Shown here piece after piece: positions 43,582 to 52,311 of a DNA stretch of 64,000 bases. The number at the start of each line of letters is the position of its first letter. Position 1 is the first letter of the stretch. The DNA comes from Planctomycetaceae bacterium (GTDB lineage Bacteria > Planctomycetota > Planctomycetia > Pirellulales > Thermoguttaceae). The stretch spans positions 16,876-80,875 of the forward strand of contig JAAYAY010000321.1 in the NCBI GenBank assembly GCA_012719125.1. The letters are read 5' to 3'. The position numbers and the translations under genes were made by a program. The notes under the pieces are model-generated. The model searched no databases. It was not told the DNA's origin and saw only the letters and a list, made by a program, of their open reading frames with translations.

Positions 43582-43878
43582 TTATCTCCACATTCGTGGG
43601 TCAAACCGAAAGGGTTTTGATTCGATCTCAGAGACTCGCCCCATCTCCGGATGAAACGGATTGAGGAGAACGTTGAACTCCTCGGGATTCACCGCTGAAG
43701 GTACAAACAGAACGAGCGATCGCTGCTCGCGAAGCCACTCGGAACCGAGATCTTGAAGCTTCGCCGGAGCCGGGTAATCTCTGCAATTCGCGGGCAGATC
43801 CTCGGCGGCAAGCCGTTCCATCGACACTCCTTCCGGTACGACGGCCGAAACGGCACAGAGATCGGTTGGAATCAGGTT
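43582..43878 (-). pseudogene. C-terminal remnant of a RES-domain toxin
   Basis: The last ~98 codons match RES proteins closely: VSMERLAAEDLPANCRDYP, KLQDLGSEWLREQRSLVLF, VPSAVNPEEFNVLLNPFHP and the terminal PFRFDPRMW. RES is an NAD-degrading toxin fold that usually has ~150 aa and an antitoxin gene (Xre/MbcA-like) next to it. The N-terminal third, with the catalytic Arg, and the antitoxin are missing; the upstream frame runs into the promoter region of the next gene. It is a decayed toxin-antitoxin locus. Four bases separate its stop from the HZS-like gene stop. Confidence 0.75.
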
Positions 43879-43973
43879 CGGTTCGAGATGTGTCGTTGTT
43901 GCACTCGGGTGCGTGCCGAATAGAATGACGGTTTGAACCGGCCGTGTGAGAATCCATCCGCAGGAGCCCCGCC

Positions 43974-45263
43974 ATGTCGAATCGATCCCGCCCCCAGTCC
44001 CGCCGCACGTTTCTGAAGTCCGCCGCATTGACTCTCGGAACCGCCGCATCGGCCCGCAGTTTGCTCGCCGCCGAAGGAACGGCGGAAGCCAAGGCAGAAG
44101 AGAGCCTGCCGCCGGTTCGCACGATCACCCACGGCCCCAAGTTCCATTGGTTCGCCTACTACGACAAACTGCAATTCGATCCCGCTGTGCGGTACGCGTT
44201 GAGCAACGAGGTCGATTTCGAGCATCGGTCGCCGACCGCTGACGACGTGATCAAGGTCGGCATGGTCGATCTCGACGACGGCGATCGTTGGATCGAATTG
44301 GGCGAAAGCCGCGCCTGGTGCTGGCAGCAAGGTTGCATGCTCCAGTGGCGGCCGGGTTCCAGCAGCGAAGTGCTCTGGAACGACCGTGACGGCGACCACT
44401 TCGTCTGCCACGTCCTCGACGTGCACACGCGCAAGAAACGCACCATCCCCCATCCGATCTACACCGTCAGCCCCTGCGGCAAATGGGCCGTCGCCCCCGA
44501 CTTCCGCCGGGTCAACGACATGCGCCCCGGCTACGGCTACGCCGGACTTCCCGATCCCAATAGCGACAAACTGGCACCGGAGGATTCCGGTATCTTCCGC
44601 ATCGACCTGGAAACGGGCGAGCAGAGATTGCTCCTGTCGCTGGCCGAGATCGCCAAGATCCCCTTCGACAAATACGACCTGACCGGCGCCAAACACTACT
44701 TCAACCACCTGCTCGTCAGCCCCGACGGCAGCCGCTTCGAATTCCTGCACCGCTGGCGGATGGAAGGCCTGAGGAGCTTCGGTACCCGAATGCTGACGGC
44801 GGCGGCCGACGGCTCCGACGTCCGGGTCATCGATCCGTCGGGCTACACGTCGCACTTCATCTGGCGCGATCCCAATCACATCCTGGCCTGGTCGCGAGCC
44901 GATTCGGACGGCGATGCCTTCTATCTCTACGAAGATCGGCAGGGCGGCAAGGTCGAGGTGGTCGGCAAGGGCGTGATGTCCGTCAACGGCCACTGCACCT
45001 ACCTGCCCGGCAACGAGTGGATCCTCAACGACACCTATCCCCAGGGAAAAGATCGCAACCAGAATCCCTATCTCTACCACGTTGCCACCGGGCGCCGCGT
45101 CCCCCTCGGGCATTTCCATCTGCCCAAGGAGTACTCGGGAGAGTGGCGCTGCGACACCCACCCCCGGTTCAGCCCCGACGGCAAACTGGTCTGCATCGAC
45201 TCGCCCCACACCGGCGAGGGCCGGCAACTCCACCTGATCGATATCAGCGGGATCGTGGGGTGA
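43974..45263 (+). CDS. Tat-exported TolB-like propeller protein (oligogalacturonate lyase-like)
   Basis: 429 aa with AGGAG 8 bases before the ATG. The N-terminus RRTFLKSAALTLG is a Tat signal. The body has repeated PD40-type blades (HFVCHVLDVHTRKK, YTVSPCGKWAVAPD, HLLVSPDGSRFEF, HPRFSPDGKLVCID). The fold is that of TolB or oligogalacturonate lyase propellers; the closing HPRFSPDGKLV motif is typical of planctomycete members. Enzymatic residues are not clear, so no activity is claimed. Confidence 0.75.
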   Translation: MSNRSRPQSRRTFLKSAALTLGTAASARSLLAAEGTAEAKAEESLPPVRTITHGPKFHWFAYYDKLQFDPAVRYALSNEVDFEHRSPTADDVIKVGMVDLDDGDRWIELGESRAWCWQQGCMLQWRPGSSSEVLWNDRDGDHFVCHVLDVHTRKKRTIPHPIYTVSPCGKWAVAPDFRRVNDMRPGYGYAGLPDPNSDKLAPEDSGIFRIDLETGEQRLLLSLAEIAKIPFDKYDLTGAKHYFNHLLVSPDGSRFEFLHRWRMEGLRSFGTRMLTAAADGSDVRVIDPSGYTSHFIWRDPNHILAWSRADSDGDAFYLYEDRQGGKVEVVGKGVMSVNGHCTYLPGNEWILNDTYPQGKDRNQNPYLYHVATGRRVPLGHFHLPKEYSGEWRCDTHPRFSPDGKLVCIDSPHTGEGRQLHLIDISGIVG

Positions 45264-45361
45264 CCTGACGTTTCTCATGCACGATCGCCCCTACGGCCGC
45301 CGCTACCCCTGTGGTATGATGAAAGGTTTGCACACCCAGTCCAGACGGCCATGTCTTCATC

Positions 45362-46801
45362 GTGACACACTCCACTTCTCCCCAACGCATCGCCGTAATC
45401 GGGGCCGGAATCTCCGGCCTGGCGGCGGCCCACCGGATCACGGAACTGGCGCCCGGCTGCGAAATCCGGCTGTTCGAACGTCAGAATCGACTGGGTGGGG
45501 TGCTGGCTACTGTCCACGAGAACGGCTACCAGGTCGAACTCAGCGCCGACAACTTCATCACCACCCAGCCCTGGGGCCTCGACCTGGTCGGGCGGCTTGG
45601 ACTGAAAGACCGGCTCGTCCAGACCAATCCGGCCTGCCGGCGGACCTTCGTCATGCGCAGGAAGCGGCTCTACTCGCTTCCCGACGGCTTCCTCATGATG
45701 GCCCCCACGAAGATGTGGCCCATGGCTGTCACGCCCGTGTTAAGCCCCCTGGGAAAGCTTCGCGCCGGCCTGGAATACCTTCTGCCGCCCAGCCGGGACG
45801 ACGCCGACGAGAGCATGGCCGGCTTCGTCCGCCGGCGTCTGGGACGCGAGGTCTTTGAACGGTTGGTCGAACCGCTCGTCAGCGGCGTCTATGCGGCCGA
45901 CATGGAGAAGCTCAGCCTGCTGGCGACGCTGCCACGATTTCGCGAAATGGAACGCCAACACGGCAGCCTGATCCGGGCCATGCGCCGCCAGATGAAGCTG
46001 CAGCGTAAGGCCGGAAAGCACGTCGACGAGAGCGGCGCCCGATACAGCATGTTCGTCACCCTGGCAGACGGCCTGTCAAGCTTGATCGACACTCTCGCCG
46101 CCCGGCTGCCGGCTGGGACCGTGCGACTGGGAACGTCCGTTGAGAAAATCGCTCCCGTCGATGGTTCCTGGCAGGTGACCGCTGCCCGAAGCCAACCCGA
46201 GACGTTCGACGCCGTCATCCTGGCCACCCCCTCGCACGTGGCGGGGGCGCTTCTGAAACCGATCGACGAGCCCTTGAGCCGCGACCTTGCAGGCATCCAA
46301 CACGAGGGAACCGCGATCGTCACCATGGCGTTCGAGGATTCGCAAGTGGCGCACCCGATGAACGGGGCCGGTTTCGTCGTTCCAGGCATCGAGGGCAGCC
46401 CGATCCTGGCCGGGAGTTTCAGCAGCCGCAAATATCTCCACCGGGCGCCGGACGGAAAGACGCTGATCCGCGCCTTTGTCGGAGGCGCACGGGCGCCGGA
46501 AATGGCCGAGATGCCCGACGAAAAGCTCGTCCCCCTCGTGCTTGCCGAACTGCGCGACGTACTGCGGATCTCCGGCGATCCCATCTATCAGATCACCGCC
46601 CACTGGCCCGGCACGATGCCCCAGTATCACGTGGGACACCTCGATCTCGTTGCCCGCATCAACACGCGCTGCCATGCCATCCCCGGCCTGGCCCTGGCCG
46701 GCAACGCCTACGACGGCGTGGGAATTCCCGCCTGTATCCACAGCGGCGAACTGACCGCGGAACGGCTGCTGCAGCGCGCGGCGACTCAGGGACAACAGTA
46801 G
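45362..46801 (+). CDS. hemY: HemY-type protoporphyrinogen/coproporphyrinogen III oxidase
   Basis: 479 aa from a GTG at 45362. The FAD motif IAVIGAGISGLAAAHRI opens the protein, followed by LFERQNRLGGVLATVHENG, the family markers ADNFITTQPWG, FVRRRLGREVFERLVEPLVSGVYA, and the C-terminal FAD-binding GNAYDGVGIPACIHSGELTA. The enzyme oxidises a porphyrinogen late in haem synthesis. It could be PpoX (protoporphyrinogen) or CgoX (coproporphyrinogen); sequence alone does not decide. No other hem gene is next to it. Confidence 0.93.
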   Translation: MTHSTSPQRIAVIGAGISGLAAAHRITELAPGCEIRLFERQNRLGGVLATVHENGYQVELSADNFITTQPWGLDLVGRLGLKDRLVQTNPACRRTFVMRRKRLYSLPDGFLMMAPTKMWPMAVTPVLSPLGKLRAGLEYLLPPSRDDADESMAGFVRRRLGREVFERLVEPLVSGVYAADMEKLSLLATLPRFREMERQHGSLIRAMRRQMKLQRKAGKHVDESGARYSMFVTLADGLSSLIDTLAARLPAGTVRLGTSVEKIAPVDGSWQVTAARSQPETFDAVILATPSHVAGALLKPIDEPLSRDLAGIQHEGTAIVTMAFEDSQVAHPMNGAGFVVPGIEGSPILAGSFSSRKYLHRAPDGKTLIRAFVGGARAPEMAEMPDEKLVPLVLAELRDVLRISGDPIYQITAHWPGTMPQYHVGHLDLVARINTRCHAIPGLALAGNAYDGVGIPACIHSGELTAERLLQRAATQGQQ

Positions 46802-46824
46802 AGAACTGCTTCCCAATCGGCGGT

Positions 46825-46930
46825 GGAATGGTGGAAGAAGAGAGCGATGTGCGGTACCGCCGTGCGACCGCGCCCAGTCTACCGCGTCATTCCACTATTC
46901 CAACATTCCACTGTTCCAACATTCCATCCT
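46825..46930. repeat. Small inverted plus tandem repeat element (ATTCCAC)
   Basis: ATTCCACTATTCCAAC (46889-46904) and ATTCCACTGTTCCAAC (46905-46920) are direct 16-base repeats with one mismatch, followed by a partial third unit. GGAATGGTGGAA at 46825-46836 is almost exactly the inverse of the TTCCACTATTCC in unit 1. It sits between the convergent hemY and ZIP genes and looks like a dispersed palindromic repeat of the genome. Confidence 0.55.
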
Positions 46931-46950
46931 GCCACCCCTCCACGCCTCCC

Positions 46951-47853
46951 TCACTTCATCAGCAACAGACTCAGCGCCATCATCGCCATCCCGGCCAGCA
47001 GGCCGAGCAAGCTGTCGTGGCCTTTTCCATAGGCCCGGCTCGTAGGCAGAAGTTCATCCAGGCTGATGTAGACCATGATCCCAGCCACACCCCCGAACAG
47101 CATTCCCATAATCTGCGACGGTATGGCTCCCGACTCGCCGCCGAGAAAGAAATGCAATGCCAGGTAGGCAAGCACCGCGCCCACCGGTTCGGCGATGCCG
47201 CTCAGCGACGAAAGGATGAAGGCTTTCGTGCGGTTGCCCGTGGCATAGAAAATCGGAACCGACACGCTGATCCCTTCCGGGATATTGTGAAGCGCGATGG
47301 CGATGGCGATGGCCAGCCCGACGGTCGGATCTTCCAGGGCGGCCAGGAACGTGGCCAGCCCTTCCGGAAGGTTATGGATGGCTATGGCCAGCGCCGTGAA
47401 CAGCCCCATCCGCAGCAGCTTCGACTGGTCAACTCGATGGTCGTGGGCGCCGGGAGCCGCCTCCTTCGGGTGCGCGGCGATCTCGTCGAAGTCCGGCATC
47501 GGCGCCGAACCGTCGTGCAGGGGAGCCTCTTCTTCGGCCGTGTGAATCTCATGGGGGTTCTCGGCCGAGGGGATGAGGTTGTCGATCAACCCGATGACGA
47601 TGATCCCCGCGAAGAACGACGCCGCGTTGATCCAGTGGCCCCAATAGTCGCCGTAGGCCGCCACCAGCGAATCGGTGCCTTTGACGAAGATCTCGACGAA
47701 CGACACGTAGAGCATCACACCCGCCGAGAAGCCCGTGGCAATCGACAGAAACCGATGATTCGTCTGTTTGGTGAAGAAGGCGATGGCGCTGCCGAGGCTC
47801 GTCGCCATCCCGGCAAAAAAGGTCAGCCCCAAGGCGATCCAAACACTTCCCAT
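46951..47853 (-). CDS. ZIP-family metal transporter (ZupT-like)
   Basis: About 300 aa from the ATG at 47853; an in-frame start at 47901 is less likely because [21 protein letters not shown] is the natural first TM. TM4 and TM5 carry the canonical metal-site motifs [16 protein letters not shown] and [15 protein letters not shown], characteristic of ZupT/GufA-type importers of zinc, manganese or iron. A loop with [13 protein letters not shown] and [13 protein letters not shown] is acidic and His-containing. This is closer to ZupT than the ZIP protein at 33103. No adjacent metal regulator. Confidence 0.88.
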   Translation of the reverse strand: MGSVWIALGLTFFAGMATSLGSAIAFFTKQTNHRFLSIATGFSAGVMLYVSFVEIFVKGTDSLVAAYGDYWGHWINAASFFAGIIVIGLIDNLIPSAENPHEIHTAEEEAPLHDGSAPMPDFDEIAAHPKEAAPGAHDHRVDQSKLLRMGLFTALAIAIHNLPEGLATFLAALEDPTVGLAIAIAIALHNIPEGISVSVPIFYATGNRTKAFILSSLSGIAEPVGAVLAYLALHFFLGGESGAIPSQIMGMLFGGVAGIMVYISLDELLPTSRAYGKGHDSLLGLLAGMAMMALSLLLMK

Positions 47854-48061
47854 AAACACCGCTTTCTCAGACACGCAGAAACATTCGACACCGCCGACCA
47901 TCGAAAAACCAACGTATCATCGGACGCCTTGCCGGAAAAGTCAAGCTGGGGTGACTTGTCCGCCACATTGTCCCGACCCCTCCTGCCCCGGTATATTGGT
48001 CCAAGGCGGGAGAACGAAACGCATAGAAATCGCAAATCACTCCGGAGGAAAGGTGAAGCCC

Positions 48062-49012
48062 ATGCATACCCGACGCCAATTCCTGAAACGCTCCGCATCG
48101 GCAACCGCCAGCCTTCTGTATGCCACCGCCGCAAGTCGGCGATCGGCGGCCGCCGAACCGTCGCAGCGGCCCGTCCGCCTCGGCGCCCCCGTCTTCGAGC
48201 GGCCGGAGGATCCTGAGCAGCTCGCCCTCGTCCATCGCAAACTGGGCTACCGGGCGGCCTACTGCCCCAACGTGTCGCTCGACGACAAGGACCGCATCCG
48301 CGATATCCGCAACGGCTTCGCCAAGCACGACGTCGTCATCGCCGAGGTCGGACGCTGGTGCAATCTGCTCGAAGCCGATGAACAGAAACGCCGGGCGAAC
48401 CTGGCCAAGGTCACCGAGGGCCTGGCCCTGGCCGAGGAGGTCGGAGCCCGGTGTTGCGTCGATATCGCCGGATCGCGACACCCCGAGATCTGGTACGGCC
48501 CCCATCCCGGCAACCTCTCGGACGACTTCTTCGACGCCGTGGTCGAAAACGCCCGCAAGATCGTCGACGCCGTCAAACCGAAAACCGCCAGGTTCGCCTA
48601 CGAGATGATGGGCTGGGCCCTGCCCGACAGCGCCGACTCCTATCTGGCCATCGTCAAGGCCGTCGACCGCGACGGCTTCGCCGTCCATCTCGATCCATGC
48701 AACCTGATCAACAGCCCGGCGCGGTTCTACCGCAACACGGACCTGCTCAACGAGTGCTTCGACAAGCTCGGCACCTGGATCGTCAGTTGCCACGCCAAGG
48801 ACGTGACCTGGGACGTCGAGATGCAGGTCCACTTCCGCGAGGTCGTGCTCGGCACCGGATCGCTCGACTACAAGACCTTTCTCAAGCGGCTCGCCGCCCT
48901 CCCCGCCGACGTGCCCCTGATGATCGAACACATGAAGAACGCCGAAGAATACGATCGCTCCCGCGAGTATGTCTTCCAGGTCGGAAAACAAGTCGGCGTC
49001 GCCTTCGAGTAG
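48062..49012 (+). CDS. Tat-exported sugar phosphate isomerase/epimerase-like TIM-barrel protein
   Basis: 316 aa from the ATG at 48062, with GGAGGAAAGG ideally placed. The N-terminus MHTRRQFLKRSASATASLL is a Tat signal. The TIM barrel matches the xylose isomerase-like family: LVHRKLGYRAAYCPN, CVDIAGSR, RFAYEMMGWALPD (Glu metal ligand), DGFAVHLDPCNLINSP, WIVSCHAKDV (His ligand) and VPLMIEHMKN (Glu ligand). It is probably an epimerase or isomerase on an extracytoplasmic sugar. It converges on the LamG/sialidase gene with a perfect hairpin between. Confidence 0.87.
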   Translation: MHTRRQFLKRSASATASLLYATAASRRSAAAEPSQRPVRLGAPVFERPEDPEQLALVHRKLGYRAAYCPNVSLDDKDRIRDIRNGFAKHDVVIAEVGRWCNLLEADEQKRRANLAKVTEGLALAEEVGARCCVDIAGSRHPEIWYGPHPGNLSDDFFDAVVENARKIVDAVKPKTARFAYEMMGWALPDSADSYLAIVKAVDRDGFAVHLDPCNLINSPARFYRNTDLLNECFDKLGTWIVSCHAKDVTWDVEMQVHFREVVLGTGSLDYKTFLKRLAALPADVPLMIEHMKNAEEYDRSREYVFQVGKQVGVAFE

Positions 49013-49028
49013 TCTTCACACTTCGTTT

Positions 49029-49097
49029 CGTAGCTTGGCTCTCCAGAGCCGAGCCTTCCGCCAGTTGCTATGCTCGGCTCTGGAGAGCCAAGCTACG
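49029..49097. repeat. Perfect 25-bp inverted repeat between convergent genes
   Basis: CGTAGCTTGGCTCTCCAGAG with GCCGAG (49029-49053) is the exact reverse complement of 49073-49097, with a 19-base loop. There is no U-run at either end, so it is a palindromic element more than a terminator, although it could also block transcription. The stop of the neighbouring LamG gene is three bases away. Confidence 0.8.
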
Positions 49098-49099
49098 GC

Positions 49100-50971
49100 C
49101 TACTCCGCCCCCAGCGATGCCACCGGCACGATTGCCAACTCAGCGCTGTTGCGGTTGCCCCCCCGGGCGCCGTCGTTGGAGTAGATCACATACAGCTTCC
49201 CTTCGTGCTCCACGGCATAGGGATAGGACAACCGGCACTTCAGATCCGACTCGCCCGGCCCCTCACAGACGGCGTCGCGGATGCGATAGATCTTACTGAA
49301 AACCTTCGCCCCCGGCCGGCTGACGGCGATCGTCAGCGGCGATCGGCGGTTGCCCGAATCGGCCGTCGTCGTGCCGACCAGATAACGCTGGCCGGTCGAC
49401 AGCGTCCCGGCGTAGGGCTTCGAGGCAGCCATGGGCAGGTTGGTCTCGCGAGTCTCCGTCCACGTCCGCCCGAAGTCCTTGCTCAATGCCGCCAAGGCGA
49501 AGGGTGTTCCCCAACGGGCAATGTTCAGCACCTCCGGGCCGTCGGCGACCACCGTCGATTCGCCCCACATGTTCAGACCTTCGGGCTTCGGGATCCGCAC
49601 GACGTCCCACCTGGTGAAATCGTCGCCGCGGCTGATCGCCGCCGCCGCGGGATTGTCCGCTGCGTCCTGACGATCTGAAACACAGATGCCCGCCATAATC
49701 CAGTTGCCGTCGTCCATCTTCAGCGGTTCCTGCAGCGGCCAGAAGCTGCCTTCGGCCACGACGCCGCGAGGCTGCCAGACGCCGGACGCCTGATCGAGCA
49801 CAAAGGCTCGGGTGTGGAGCTTCTGCCTCCGGTCGTGGAACGCCCCGTGAAAAGCCCACAGCTCTCCTCCGTGTGACAGTAGAACGCCGTGGCTGACGGC
49901 CGGGTTGGCCGTGTCGCCGTCGTCGATCCCGAAAACCGGGCCCCAGGTCCTGCCTCCGTCGGCGCTCATCCGGCCGCGGGCCACCTCGGTCGCCGTGTTC
50001 TCGTGCCCCTGGTTGTGGCCGAACGTGGCGTAGAGCCTGTCGCCGTGCCAGCAGACCGCCGCCCCGTGCAGCCAGTTGTAGCCGTCAACCTCCGGCTCCC
50101 TCGCCTTGACGACCACGTATTCGACGCCCTCGACGAAGGGGCACTCGGCCGACTTGGGAACCGCTCGGTCCGGCTGCCAGAGGATGAACCGATCGTCTGC
50201 CGGCAAGGGGTGGGTGGCCGTGACGGGGAAGTACATCCCCGCCACTTCCGCCGGCTCCAGCGCGCGACGGTAGAGCCGCACCTCGTCGATCGCGCCGAAG
50301 AACGTCTGCCATACCCGCCCGCCGTCATTCACGGCACCGATGGTCAGCGGCGCCGGAGTTCTCGGAAGAGCCGATCCGAGGTCGGCCCGGCCTTCACATC
50401 GCCCGTTGACATACAGACATGCCTGCCCCGAATCCTCGGTCACGGCAACCTGATACCAGTGTCCCGGCTCGGGCGTTGTCTGCGACTCGACTGTCTTCCA
50501 TCGGCCGTCCGACCGCTGGTAGAAGCGGAACCGTCGATCGGCGTCGATCATCAGCCCCCATTCCCGCTGGTCGGCCGAGTAAACGTTCTTCGCCACAATC
50601 ATCTGTTGCTCGCCGCGCAAACCGTAGACGTTGACCCAGGCCGAAATCGAAAACGCGGCCTTTGAGAAGTCTAGGGTGTTCGCATCTTCACCGACGACGT
50701 AGTCGTGCCGTCCGTCGAATCGCAACGCGCCGCCATTCACACCTTCAACAGGTTCCGGTTTGCCGATCGTCTTGGCGCCGTGCCCCCCCTCCGGTCCATC
50801 CGAAACCACCCCGTCCTCGATCGCATCCAACGACCAGTGCGCCACCAAGCCTTCCCGTGGCGGATCGGCGGCACCGATTGCAGCAGTATCGTGCAGCAAC
50901 AAGAGACCGGCAATCGCCAGGATACCAAGGCCCGTAGAAAATGCTCTTCTCTGCATGCGGATTTCGTGCAT
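49100..50971 (-). CDS. Secreted LamG plus sialidase-like (BNR) protein
   Basis: 623 aa; the ATG at 50971 and an in-frame ATG at 50956 are both possible. A signal peptide (AFSTGLGILAIAGLLLLHD) is followed by a LamG jellyroll (~residues 35-240: GLVAHWSLDAIEDG, YQVAVTEDSGQACLYVNG, AIDEVRLYRRAL) and then a BNR/sialidase propeller (MSADGGRTWGPVFG, LSKDFGRTWTETRE). Domain order is the reverse of the protein at 7-1797. It is an exported glycan-binding or glycan-cleaving protein; sialidase activity is not proven. The stop codon is three bases from the palindrome at 49029-49097. Confidence 0.82.
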   Translation of the reverse strand: MHEIRMQRRAFSTGLGILAIAGLLLLHDTAAIGAADPPREGLVAHWSLDAIEDGVVSDGPEGGHGAKTIGKPEPVEGVNGGALRFDGRHDYVVGEDANTLDFSKAAFSISAWVNVYGLRGEQQMIVAKNVYSADQREWGLMIDADRRFRFYQRSDGRWKTVESQTTPEPGHWYQVAVTEDSGQACLYVNGRCEGRADLGSALPRTPAPLTIGAVNDGGRVWQTFFGAIDEVRLYRRALEPAEVAGMYFPVTATHPLPADDRFILWQPDRAVPKSAECPFVEGVEYVVVKAREPEVDGYNWLHGAAVCWHGDRLYATFGHNQGHENTATEVARGRMSADGGRTWGPVFGIDDGDTANPAVSHGVLLSHGGELWAFHGAFHDRRQKLHTRAFVLDQASGVWQPRGVVAEGSFWPLQEPLKMDDGNWIMAGICVSDRQDAADNPAAAAISRGDDFTRWDVVRIPKPEGLNMWGESTVVADGPEVLNIARWGTPFALAALSKDFGRTWTETRETNLPMAASKPYAGTLSTGQRYLVGTTTADSGNRRSPLTIAVSRPGAKVFSKIYRIRDAVCEGPGESDLKCRLSYPYAVEHEGKLYVIYSNDGARGGNRNSAELAIVPVASLGAE

Positions 50972-51195
50972 CTCGCGGTTGCTCTCTCTCGAGTTCCGAT
51001 TCCTTCATTTCCCTGCTCGGCTCAAGGCCACATGACCGGCAGGCCGGGTGTCGGCCGATACTCAACATAGCCTCCCCGAGTCTCAAATCAACAACAATCG
51101 CCCCCTTGCCTGTCCGTGTCCATTGAAAAAAGTGCCTGTGCGCATAGGATGGTATTTCTTGGAACGAACGAGTTACCTGCGTGAAGGAGTGAACC

Positions 51196-52224
51196 ATGAA
51201 GAGGCGTACCTTGGGCAGATCCGGGATCGAGGCGTCGGTGGTGGGGTTCGGCGCATGGGCGATTGGCGGCTGGACGTGGGGCGGGGCTGACGAAAAGGAG
51301 TCGATCCGGGCTATCCACGCCTTTCTGGACGCGGGCGGAAACCTGGTCGACACGGCGCCCGTCTACGGATTCGGCGCCAGCGAAGAAGTCGTGGGCAAGG
51401 CGATTGCCGACCGCCGCGATCGTGTGGTGCTTGCCACGAAATGCACCATGCGCTGGGACCTGACCGATGCCCAGAAACAACGCGCCTTCATGAAGTTCTC
51501 TACCACCGAAGAGAACATCGACTGGTCCGGCACCCCTTCGAGCAGGAGTTTCGACGTCTATATCTACAGCGGACGCGACGGCCTCCGCGAAGAGATCGAG
51601 CGGAGCCTGAAACGCCTCCGGACCGACGTGATCGATCTCTACCAGACCCATTGGCAGGACGATGCCGTGCCCATTGAGGAGCGCATGGAAGTGCTGGAGG
51701 AACTCAAGAAGGAAGGGAAGATCCGGGCGATCGGGGTCTCCAATGCCGGCGTCGAACAGATCGAGGAATACGGCCGCTTCGGCCAGGTCGATGCCGATCA
51801 GGAAATGTACTCCATGCTCGACCGCAAAATGGAGCAGACGAACCTTCCGCTGTGCGATCGTGAGGGATTGGCCTTCCTGGCCTACAGTCCGCTCGGCCAG
51901 GGCCTGTTGACCGGAAAGATCGGCCCAAATCGCGAGTACCCGGAAGGCGATCAGCGGCGTTACAAGGCACGCTTCCGCCCCGACAACGTCCGCAAGGTCC
52001 AGGAGATGCTCGACCCGATGAGAACGATTGCTGACCGGCGCGGCATTTCCCTGGCGCAACTGACCATGGCATGGACCCTCGCCCAGAAAGGTTGCACGCA
52101 CGTCCTCTGCGGCGCCCGCACCCCCGAGCAGGCAATCGACAACGCCAAGGCCGGTTCCGTGGAGCTCACCGACTCCGAACTGGCGGAGATCAGCCGAGCG
52201 GTCGACGGGTATCAGGGCGTATAG
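51196..52224 (+). CDS. Aldo/keto reductase
   Basis: 342 aa with AAGGAG 6 bases before the ATG. The catalytic tetrad positions are visible: Asp in VDTAPVYG, Tyr in the same motif, Lys in VLATKC, and His in LYQTHWQD. The NADPH-binding end is GISLAQLTMAWTLAQ and VLCGARTPEQ. It would reduce an aldehyde or ketone, possibly a sugar. It lacks a signal peptide and is cytoplasmic. Neighbours are exported proteins on both sides. Confidence 0.92.
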   Translation: MKRRTLGRSGIEASVVGFGAWAIGGWTWGGADEKESIRAIHAFLDAGGNLVDTAPVYGFGASEEVVGKAIADRRDRVVLATKCTMRWDLTDAQKQRAFMKFSTTEENIDWSGTPSSRSFDVYIYSGRDGLREEIERSLKRLRTDVIDLYQTHWQDDAVPIEERMEVLEELKKEGKIRAIGVSNAGVEQIEEYGRFGQVDADQEMYSMLDRKMEQTNLPLCDREGLAFLAYSPLGQGLLTGKIGPNREYPEGDQRRYKARFRPDNVRKVQEMLDPMRTIADRRGISLAQLTMAWTLAQKGCTHVLCGARTPEQAIDNAKAGSVELTDSELAEISRAVDGYQGV

Positions 52225-52311
52225 GGCCACGAAGCACAGAAACGAGCGGGGGGGCGTTTGTTGGCGTCCCCCGCTTGAAGAGTCCGTGCAGACAGGCGGA
52301 TGAATGCTGCC

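Noticed and set aside
46889..46930. Possible CRISPR-like direct repeats
   Set aside because: Two adjacent 16-base units with no spacers and no cas gene in the window.
47768..48061. In-frame extension ahead of the Tat-exported TIM-barrel protein
   Set aside because: The ATG at 48062 has a very strong ribosome binding site and starts a Tat signal; the extension overlaps the ZIP gene in antisense.
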